A DNA stretch of 8,792 nucleotides from Pontiellaceae bacterium. GTDB lineage: Bacteria > Verrucomicrobiota > Kiritimatiellia > Kiritimatiellales > Pontiellaceae. A model generated the notes under the pieces. It made no database searches, was not told the DNA's origin, and was given only the letters and a program-made list of their open reading frames with translations. This document shows positions 1-5,178 of the stretch, piece after piece (the stretch's first letter is position 1; the number at the start of each line of letters is the position of its first letter). The position numbers were made by a program, and so were the translations under genes. The DNA lies in NCBI GenBank assembly GCA_016937035.1, contig JAFGWS010000086.1:1-8792 (forward strand), given 5' to 3'.

Positions 1-542
1 ACCAAAAACAGACGTGATCCCCCATAACTCTCCAAAACAAAATACTTTTGAATATCCTCTTCAGCAGAGATTTTCGACGCCAGTGTTACGCTTCGCGACA
101 CGGCCATAATCATCTGCGGAATATGGAAACAGGAGCCCAAAAAAACAAAAGACGCATCCTCTTCCTCGCCCAAAGAATATCCCTGCCTTATCAGATCAAG
201 AAGATCATCCTCGCGAGCTCCTTCCTCATATCCATCAAGCGCACCTTCAGGAAGACGAGGCAGATCGGCAATGTATTTTTCCGCCTCTGTCCTGCACACA
301 TCGGCATGATCAAAAAAAACTTCAGCCGCCGTTTTAACGGATATTTTATTAGCAACCGACCGAAGTTCATCCACGGTAGCGGTGCTTTCCTTCAGTGGAA
401 CGATCTGCGGAATCATTTTTTCCACATAGATGCCGTGCAACCGCTCAAACTCAGAGGGGCCACCCTTTTCGGCCAACCCCGAACAACATCCTGAAAGCAT
501 TAACCCCAATCCAACAAACCCAACCAGCATCCCCTTCTTCAT
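1..542 (-). CDS. Putative lipoprotein of unknown function, 3' end outside the window
   Basis: An open minus-strand frame runs from an ATG at 542 to the window edge with no stop, giving about 180 residues of an incomplete protein. The N-terminus MKKGMLVGFVGLGLMLSGC is a classic lipoprotein signal: Lys-Lys, a hydrophobic core, then the lipobox LSGC with Cys19 as the predicted lipidated residue. A purine-rich AAGGGAG ribosome binding site lies a few bases upstream. The mature part is mostly charged and predicted helical, with acidic stretches near residues 115-130 (GLU/ASP-rich, e.g. YEEGAREDD and GEEEDA) and cysteines in DVCRTE and GSCFHI. I recognise no family. It is the last visible gene of the blaI / BlaR-like / lipoprotein series, and its leader is nearly the same as that of the lipoprotein gene before it. 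The coding call is firm because of the start, signal peptide and RBS. The function is unknown. Confidence 0.8.
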   Translation of the reverse strand, partial: MKKGMLVGFVGLGLMLSGCCSGLAEKGGPSEFERLHGIYVEKMIPQIVPLKESTATVDELRSVANKISVKTAAEVFFDHADVCRTEAEKYIADLPRLPEGALDGYEEGAREDDLLDLIRQGYSLGEEEDASFVFLGSCFHIPQMIMAVSRSVTLASKISAEEDIQKYFVLESYGGSRLFL

Positions 543-556
543 TGTTTCTCCCTTGT
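532..556 (-). repeat. Shared leader repeat, copy 1 (RBS and first codons of the distal lipoprotein gene)
   Basis: This 25-bp block spans the RBS, start codon and first codons of the lipoprotein gene ending at 542. It is identical to 1053-1077, which sits in the same place in the neighbouring lipoprotein gene. Weaker similarity continues into the rest of both signal-peptide coding sequences. Confidence 0.8.
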
Positions 557-697
557 CGTTTATTCTGCACCGAAACACTTGGAACCTCATAAAGAACTCA
601 GGCCCCAACAGATCCCGTCTCTACCCAATCACACACAGATGGCATCCCCGCCTGGACAAAATCAGACGAAGATGCCTCTTCTAATTACTTAAACAAA

Positions 698-1063
698 CTA
701 CTGTCGTGTAAAGGTGAGCGTTATTCCATCAGCAGAACCCAACAGCGTGTCTTCGTCCATCAACAATCCAGTACCTTTTTCTGGACCGCCGCTGGATTCA
801 TCAACCATGAAATCAATTCCACCAGTTCCGTTGGTGAGCCAGTTTCCACTAAAGCCACCCATCGGCGATCCGTCTTCCATTTCAAAATATCCTGAAAAGG
901 CACCCTCTTCAGCCAATACCAGCTGTGTCGCCACAACACCCTCTTCCATGGCTTCCGGCGGCATTTTTTCACAGCGCCACACGCCCGAAAACGACGGTTT
1001 TGAAGCACACCCCGCAAGCATCAATCCCAACCCGGCAACCGCAATCATTATACCCTTCTTCAT
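698..1063 (-). CDS. Small beta-rich lipoprotein, 121 aa, unknown function
   Basis: The N-terminus MKKGIMIAVAGLGLMLAGC ends in the lipobox LAGC, so Cys19 is the predicted lipid attachment site and the mature protein is about 100 residues. An AAGGGAG RBS lies just upstream of the ATG. The start is only 25 bp after the stop of the BlaR-like gene, which suggests co-transcription. The mature domain opens with FSGVW (about residues 25-29) and continues with alternating polar and hydrophobic stretches rich in Gly, ending in ITLTFTRQ. This pattern suggests a small beta-barrel or lipocalin-like fold. The FxGxW opening and the terminal TFxR strand resemble residues about 504-583 of the upstream BlaR-like protein (FLGEW ... 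MMTFRRR). That similarity was judged by eye and is weak. No enzymatic motif is visible. Possible roles are a ligand-binding accessory or decoy for the sensor, or an envelope-protective lipoprotein; both are inference. Confidence 0.85.
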   Translation of the reverse strand: MKKGIMIAVAGLGLMLAGCASKPSFSGVWRCEKMPPEAMEEGVVATQLVLAEEGAFSGYFEMEDGSPMGGFSGNWLTNGTGGIDFMVDESSGGPEKGTGLLMDEDTLLGSADGITLTFTRQ

Positions 1064-1077
1064 TGTTTCTCCCTTGT
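1053..1077 (-). repeat. Shared leader repeat, copy 2 (RBS and first codons of the proximal lipoprotein gene)
   Basis: This block is identical over 25 bp to 532-556 and occupies the equivalent position: RBS, ATG and the codons for Met-Lys-Lys-Gly. It indicates that the two lipoprotein genes share an ancestral 5' leader although their mature parts are unrelated by eye. Confidence 0.8.
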
Positions 1078-1088
1078 TGTTTTATTAC

Positions 1089-4000
1089 TCACGGAGTTCC
1101 CATGGAATTCATCATGGACTCCATCTGCTGACTCATCGATTCCATCTGTTTTCCCATTACATCCATCTGATCCTGCATCGCACCGGACTCCATCATGGAT
1201 TCCATCTGCTTTTGCATCGTTTCTATTTGTTTCTGCATGGCTTCAGCCTGCTCAGGGCTGGGCGGATCTTCGCTCGAATAATGAATCGTCCACCCGTTAT
1301 CAGAATTTGACCTTGGAGTTTCGCGCGACGGAGCGCCGGTCAGTGGCGAACTGCCGCGCGCAATCTTATCAATCACCTCTTTTTTGGTGCTGTAGAAGGT
1401 GATTTTTTCCGCCACGCGCCCGGCCTCGGCGGTCATTCCCTGCAGAATAAACTGATCGGCGCAGCGCACCGCCGCCGCATCGCGCGTCGAAACAAACGAT
1501 ATTTTGTCCAGCGCCTTTAACGCCGTCTCCACCACGCCCATACGCGCCGCATCCACCGCAATACCTGTCAAAATTTCATCGCGATCGGTGGGGAGCGTAA
1601 TTTGCTCCGCAATGGTGATCCGCGCCTCCAGCTGCTGCGTATATTCCGCCTGCAGGTCGGCGCTCGGCCTACGGCCAGGGCGCAGGCCGCCGCTACTACC
1701 TCCGCCGGTTGAGGCAACCGCTGTACGCCCTCGCGCAATCCGCTCAATTACCTCTTTTTTGGTGCTATAAAAGGTGATCGTCTCCGCCACCTGACCGGCA
1801 TATTCCGACAAACCAAGCACGATAAATTCATCCGCACACAATACCGCCGCATCGTCGCGATCAGAAACAAACGTCATTTTATCGAGCGCCTTCAACGCAG
1901 GCTCAACCACACCCAGCCGCGCAGCATCGACAGCAATCCCGGCCATAACCTCATCACGCTCCGAAGCCAGCGCAATCTCTTCAGCGATGGCAATCCGAGC
2001 TTCCAGCTGGCGCGTATATTCTGCCTGACGCTCGGCACTCATTCTACGTCCATAACGCGGCTGCGGACCAATGCTCCCACCGACCGATACTCCACCGCTA
2101 CCAGTCGCCGCCGATCGCCCCTGCGCAATCCGCGCGAGCACCTCATTCTTTCTATTAATCAGAGCAATCTGGTCGGCCATTTGAACCGCCTCTTCGCTCA
2201 TGCCCTGCAGAATAAACAGATCCGCGCACTGCTCCGCCGCTTCAGATTTTGAGGAGAGCACACCCATTTTACGTACCGCCTTCAACGCCAGCTCCACATT
2301 GCCCATACGGGCTGCATCAGCGGCAACGCCCATCAGCGCAGCGTCACGCTCCTGTATCAAAAGTATGCTTTCAGCAACCTTAAACCGCGACTCCAGCTGT
2401 TTCATCATCTCCGCCGTCGGCGCAGGAACAGGGCGATTCTCTGGAACATCGTCTTCCCGAACGACGGTCTGCTGCCGGGCAATCCGCACAAGTGCGTCAT
2501 CCCGAGTCCCTGAAGTAGAAATGCCCTTAGCCAGCTCCGTTGCCTCCTTCACCAAACCCAGCTCAAGCAGCAAATCCACGCATTGATCTGCTGTTTCATT
2601 CCGAATACCCGACATACTGATCCCATTAACGGCCCGTTTCATCTGATCGACACAGCCGAATTTTGCGGCATCCAACGCAATTTCAGATAACGCCGCATTC
2701 TTCGATCCTGAACTGGAAATGCTTGCCGCCGCCGTCAACCGACTCTCAAGCTGCTCCTTCGCACTGGGCGTCGGCACCAGCGGCCTCACCGCAACCGTAT
2801 CTTCCTCGGGCAGTTCCGCCGCACTTCCGCGACGCCGGAAGGTCATCATGGTCCGACCGCCCTTGCGATAAATCAGCAAGCCCTCGGGAGAAATATCCGC
2901 CGTACGAACGCCCTCGCTGGTGGTCAACAGTAGTTCATCATAATTCAGCTTCCACTGCATTCGTGTGCGCACATCGCCGCCCTCCAGCAGCGCCTGACCG
3001 TTCTGCTCCACGAAGAAATGCAGTGCGGTGGATGCGTCTTCCGCCAGCTCTATCCACTCTCCCAAAAACGGAGACGCAGTCATTTCCGATGCCTCCCCAG
3101 CGCTGCGACCTCCTGAAGCGATGATCGGCACGTTCACTCGATCTACAAAGAGCGAAGACGGAGAGCCGGCCAGTAAAATTTCCGGCGTGGAAGGAACGAA
3201 CACCTCATCAGGCAACGCATAGCTCGGCGCTCCCCTCGATTCCGTCTGCGCCGGTTCTTTCAGACTGATTGTCGGCCGCGATTCCGGCGGCGCAACCTCA
3301 ATTTCAGCCAACGCTTCGATGGGTTCCTCCATCGGTTCAATAGACGCTTGAACCACCTCTTCGGAAACTTCGCTCGTCACCGTCAAATCTACTGGAGGCA
3401 CATTGACGCTCTCGGAAACCTTATCCTCCACATCAGCCACAACGTTTTCCACTGCTGTCTGCACTTTAGCGCCCGTCGCCGAGGCCAGCGGAAGCGCAAT
3501 GCCGACCGTCAGCAAAACCGACAAACAAACCGCGCCCAACCCAAATGCACCGCGACGTCGCCCGCCGTCGAGAATCGCCAACAGTCGCCCTTCGAGGGCA
3601 TTCTTCCGCGCCATTGTAATTGCCGCGCTCAGCAGCGGAACCCGCCCCGACTGCATCCGCGCCACCTCCAGCAGCTGATCGGCATAATCCGCCGCCGGCG
3701 CGCCGTTGGTCAGTACATAATCATCGCACGCATGTTCCCGCTCCAAACGCAGCTGCCGTGCAGCGATCCAGAAAAGAGGATTAAACCAGTGCAGCGCCAG
3801 CGCGATGGTACAGACGCTGTGCAGCAGACAGTCATTGCGTTTCACATGAGCCAACTCGTGCACTAAAACCGCCGACCGCTTCTGCTCAGGCCACGCCCGT
3901 CCATCGACCGGCAGAACAATCGCCGGACGAAACAGTCCAAACGCCATCGGAGCCAATCGACTGCTGCACTCCAGCAGCGCCACCTCGCGCGATATCGCCA

Positions 4001-4577
4001 ACCGTCCGCGCACCCGCTCGCGGGTTTCCGACCACACACCCTGGACCGCCGGCGCACGGCGTACAATCCGCCAGGCCGAAAGATAACCGACCAGCAGCGA
4101 CAACATCATAAGCGCTGCACCGCCCAGCCAGAACATCGCAACAATCTCATCGATCGAAATCGACGGCTTTTCCTCGACCACCGACTCCGCTACCTGTGTC
4201 GGAGACTCCGATACAGCAATTGGCTGAGCTTCAGCAACAGGAACCAGCGATTCCACGCGCTCGCGCGAAGTTTCAGGCGGTGTCATCGACGGAGTGTAAA
4301 ATTCGGCCGACGGTTCCGGCGGAACAACCAACGGCGCAGCTTCCGCTGCCTGTGGAGCAGGTTGATCTTCCGCCGACGAAGGCGGAAGTATGGTTGTCTC
4401 CCAATGAGGAAGCAAAAAATGTGCGGCCGGAACCAAGAGTCCGCCGCACACCGCCAGCATCAAAACAAAATAGCGTTGCGCCGATGAAAAACGGTGCACG
4501 AGGAGAATCACCAAAAAGGCGACCATCAGCAGCAGGCTGCACTTGAGTTCCAGTTCCAGTAGAACGTTCCACTTCAT
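1089..4577 (-). CDS. BlaR1/MecR1-like M56 membrane metalloprotease with an atypical repeat-rich sensor region, 1162 aa
   Basis: The N-terminal part matches the M56 (BlaR1/MecR1) design: membrane segments near residues 5-28, 36-57, 145-167 and 344-366, with the protease domain between the third and fourth. The zinc motif HELAH lies at 240-244. A downstream REHACDD motif at 280-286 gives E281 as the likely third ligand. APMAFGLFRPAIVLP at 209-223 is the usual family signature. In BlaR1 the part after the last membrane segment is an extracellular penicillin-binding sensor of about 250 residues. Here it is about 800 residues with no SxxK/SxN/KTG-type domain that I can see. It contains a Pro/Glu/Val-rich linker (about 370-500), a beta-rich FLGEW domain (about 503-583), four 95-residue helical repeats (609-703, 727-821, 857-951, 982-1076) and a Met-rich tail (1114-1159). 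The RBS AGGAGG overlaps the stop of the BlaI-type gene, so the two are probably translationally coupled. The inferred role is to sense an envelope signal and relieve repression by the BlaI-like partner. The signal is unknown. Confidence 0.9.
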   Translation of the reverse strand: MKWNVLLELELKCSLLLMVAFLVILLVHRFSSAQRYFVLMLAVCGGLLVPAAHFLLPHWETTILPPSSAEDQPAPQAAEAAPLVVPPEPSAEFYTPSMTPPETSRERVESLVPVAEAQPIAVSESPTQVAESVVEEKPSISIDEIVAMFWLGGAALMMLSLLVGYLSAWRIVRRAPAVQGVWSETRERVRGRLAISREVALLECSSRLAPMAFGLFRPAIVLPVDGRAWPEQKRSAVLVHELAHVKRNDCLLHSVCTIALALHWFNPLFWIAARQLRLEREHACDDYVLTNGAPAADYADQLLEVARMQSGRVPLLSAAITMARKNALEGRLLAILDGGRRRGAFGLGAVCLSVLLTVGIALPLASATGAKVQTAVENVVADVEDKVSESVNVPPVDLTVTSEVSEEVVQASIEPMEEPIEALAEIEVAPPESRPTISLKEPAQTESRGAPSYALPDEVFVPSTPEILLAGSPSSLFVDRVNVPIIASGGRSAGEASEMTASPFLGEWIELAEDASTALHFFVEQNGQALLEGGDVRTRMQWKLNYDELLLTTSEGVRTADISPEGLLIYRKGGRTMMTFRRRGSAAELPEEDTVAVRPLVPTPSAKEQLESRLTAAASISSSGSKNAALSEIALDAAKFGCVDQMKRAVNGISMSGIRNETADQCVDLLLELGLVKEATELAKGISTSGTRDDALVRIARQQTVVREDDVPENRPVPAPTAEMMKQLESRFKVAESILLIQERDAALMGVAADAARMGNVELALKAVRKMGVLSSKSEAAEQCADLFILQGMSEEAVQMADQIALINRKNEVLARIAQGRSAATGSGGVSVGGSIGPQPRYGRRMSAERQAEYTRQLEARIAIAEEIALASERDEVMAGIAVDAARLGVVEPALKALDKMTFVSDRDDAAVLCADEFIVLGLSEYAGQVAETITFYSTKKEVIERIARGRTAVASTGGGSSGGLRPGRRPSADLQAEYTQQLEARITIAEQITLPTDRDEILTGIAVDAARMGVVETALKALDKISFVSTRDAAAVRCADQFILQGMTAEAGRVAEKITFYSTKKEVIDKIARGSSPLTGAPSRETPRSNSDNGWTIHYSSEDPPSPEQAEAMQKQIETMQKQMESMMESGAMQDQMDVMGKQMESMSQQMESMMNSMGTP
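1101..1235 (-). repeat. 21-bp tandem repeat encoding a Met/Gln-rich heptad tail
   Basis: The C-terminus of the BlaR-like protein is built of seven-residue units: QKQIETM, QKQMESM, a six-residue MESGAM, QDQMDVM, GKQMESM, SQQMESM and a partial MNSM (residues 1115-1159). There are 14 methionines in 46 residues. The DNA shows the corresponding 21-bp period, with a recurring 'tccatctg' core on the plus strand. The period fits an amphipathic or coiled-coil helix. Such short tandem repeats can change copy number. Confidence 0.85.
1350..2753 (-). repeat. Four 95-residue helical repeats within the BlaR-like protein
   Basis: The units lie at 2469-2753, 2115-2399, 1725-2009 and 1350-1634 (units 1 to 4 in protein order) and align without gaps over 95 residues. 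Each starts QLE(S/A)R and contains an IA-DAA-(R/K) helix, a CxDxF/L-type helix with Cys at unit position 58, and a terminal (V/A)xxIAxG-type helix. Linkers of 23, 35 and 30 residues separate them. Units 3 and 4 are about 70% identical by hand count and share the preceding linker motif GRR(M/P)SA(E/D)xQAEYT. The helical, Ala-rich pattern suggests an alpha-solenoid (TPR- or HEAT-like) scaffold. I cannot name a Pfam family with confidence. Confidence 0.85.
2829..3071 (-). other. Beta-rich FxGxW domain within the BlaR-like protein
   Basis: This region encodes residues about 503-583. It begins PFLGEW, runs through short strand-like segments (ALHFFVEQ, MQWKLNYDELLLTT, GLLIYRK) and ends MMTFRRR. The size and pattern suggest a small lipocalin-like or half-barrel module between the Pro/Glu-rich linker and the helical repeats. 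The adjacent 121-aa lipoprotein has a similar opening (FSGVW) and end (LTFTR). Domain boundaries are estimates. Confidence 0.5.
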
Positions 4578-4582
4578 CCCAA

Positions 4583-4589
4583 CCTCCTA
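4583..4589 (-). promoter_or_regulatory. RBS of the BlaR-like gene overlapping the repressor stop codon
   Basis: On the minus strand the sequence reads TAGGAGG followed by TTGGG and ATG. The TAG is the stop codon of the BlaI-type gene (4587-4589) and its last two bases are part of the Shine-Dalgarno core AGGAGG (4583-4588). This arrangement favours translational coupling and a fixed ratio of repressor to sensor. Confidence 0.85.
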
Positions 4590-4970
4590 ACGGCGCTTCG
4601 CCTTTTCAATCAACGCACTTAAACGGTCATACTCCTCCGAATTCAGCTCCCCGCTGCTGATATCGAGCAGCGACGCAATCGCCTGCTCGGCGGAGTTATC
4701 AAAAAACGTATTCAGCAGCCTGCGCATGGCACCGCGGCTCGCCGAGCGACGGCTCTGCACCGGTTTATAAAGATATTTCCGTCCGCTCGTGCGGTGCGTG
4801 ATATGGCCCTTTTCCTCCAGCAGACGCAGCATGGTGCGCACCGCAGAGTAGCCGGGAGCATCCTCCATCCGTTCCTGAACATCAAGTGCGGAGAGCTCCT
4901 CGTTTTCAAAGAGCAGATCCATAATCTGCCGCTCGCGACGACTCAGCTTATCGGGTTCACAACGATCCAT
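4587..4970 (-). CDS. blaI: BlaI/MecI/CopY-family transcriptional repressor, 127 aa
   Basis: The length and sequence fit the Penicillinase_R (BlaI/MecI) family. LSRRERQIMDLLFENEELSA at residues 9-28 forms the first helices of a winged helix domain, YSAVRTMLRLLEEKGHI (41-57) is the characteristic recognition helix region, and HRTSGRKYLYKP (59-70) is the wing. The C-terminal half (71-127) corresponds to the dimerisation and protease-cleavage region of the family. An AGGAG RBS precedes the ATG by five bases. The gene directly precedes the M56 protease gene, as in bla and mec regulatory pairs, so it is the probable partner. By family knowledge it acts as a dimer on a dyad operator and is inactivated through the protease. 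Two dyads in its promoter region fit autoregulation. No beta-lactamase gene is visible, so the symbol is family-level only and does not imply beta-lactam resistance. Confidence 0.92.
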   Translation of the reverse strand: MDRCEPDKLSRRERQIMDLLFENEELSALDVQERMEDAPGYSAVRTMLRLLEEKGHITHRTSGRKYLYKPVQSRRSASRGAMRRLLNTFFDNSAEQAIASLLDISSGELNSEEYDRLSALIEKAKRR

Positions 4971-4990
4971 GGGGTCTCCTTTTTTATGGA

Positions 4991-5006
4991 TGTTAAAATA
5001 TTAGCA
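4991..5006. promoter_or_regulatory. Candidate BlaI-type operator, box 1
   Basis: TGTTAAAATATTAGCA is an imperfect palindrome, matching its own reverse complement at 12 of 16 positions (half-sites TGTTA and TAGCA around an AT core). It covers the predicted -10 of the repressor gene. It also forms an inverted repeat with box 2 at 5031-5046, matching at 14 of 16 positions. Assignment to the repressor is inference from position and symmetry. It does not match the TACA/TGTA dyad described for staphylococcal BlaI/MecI. Confidence 0.55.
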
Positions 5007-5023
5007 CATGAGCCCCTCGTCAA
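4995..5023 (-). promoter_or_regulatory. Predicted sigma70-type promoter of the repressor operon
   Basis: On the minus strand TTGACG (5018-5023) and TATTTT (4995-5000) are separated by exactly 17 bp. This places the transcription start around 4987-4990, about 20 bp before the ATG at 4970. The -10 lies inside dyad box 1 and box 2 lies just upstream of the -35. Confidence 0.6.
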
Positions 5024-5030
5024 CCTGTAA

Positions 5031-5046
5031 TGCTATTTTTTTAACA
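5031..5046. promoter_or_regulatory. Candidate BlaI-type operator, box 2
   Basis: TGCTATTTTTTTAACA carries the same half-sites as box 1 (TGCTA and TAACA, consensus TGyTA-N6-TArCA). Its centre is 40 bp from the centre of box 1, close to four helical turns, so the two boxes face nearly the same side of the DNA. It lies immediately upstream of the repressor -35 and on the side facing the divergent GH43 gene. Confidence 0.5.
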
Positions 5047-5105
5047 CACCCGTCGATCGCAGGATAATCGCGCGGGATCAATTTAAAATCCGCCGTTCGA
5101 ATGGA

Positions 5106-5134
5106 TTGCACACGCACAACGAATGGGTTACATT
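5106..5134 (+). promoter_or_regulatory. Possible sigma70-type promoter of the GH43 gene
   Basis: TTGCAC (5106-5111) and TACATT (5129-5134) are spaced by 17 bp, each matching four or more of six consensus bases. Transcription would start near 5141 and give a leader of about 40 nt. The match is modest. Confidence 0.4.
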
Positions 5135-5178
5135 CTTGCGTCTGTCTAAAAGAAATATGCCGAATCAAGGGGATGTAT

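Noticed and set aside
48..494. Plus-strand open frame of 148 codons at the window start
   Set aside because: It overlaps the minus-strand lipoprotein gene, which has a lipobox, an RBS and a matching leader in its neighbour. The plus-strand product has no support.
641..676. Hairpin GGCATC/GATGCC between the two lipoprotein genes as a terminator
   Set aside because: The stem is only 6 bp with a 24-nt loop and no T tract follows on either strand.
543..697. Separate promoter for the distal lipoprotein gene
   Set aside because: The 155-bp gap leaves room, but I found no convincing -35/-10 pair on the minus strand.
1101..1235. Possible CRISPR array because of the regular short repeats
   Set aside because: The period is 21 bp with no unique spacers, and the repeats are in frame as protein heptads inside the BlaR-like gene.
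4587..4970. A beta-lactam resistance locus
   Set aside because: The regulator family fits, but no beta-lactamase or PBP gene is in the window and the sensor lacks the penicillin-binding domain.
5101..5178. GH43 start at 5101 (26 residues longer)
   Set aside because: The extension lies over the predicted promoter, has no RBS and would bury the signal peptide inside the protein.
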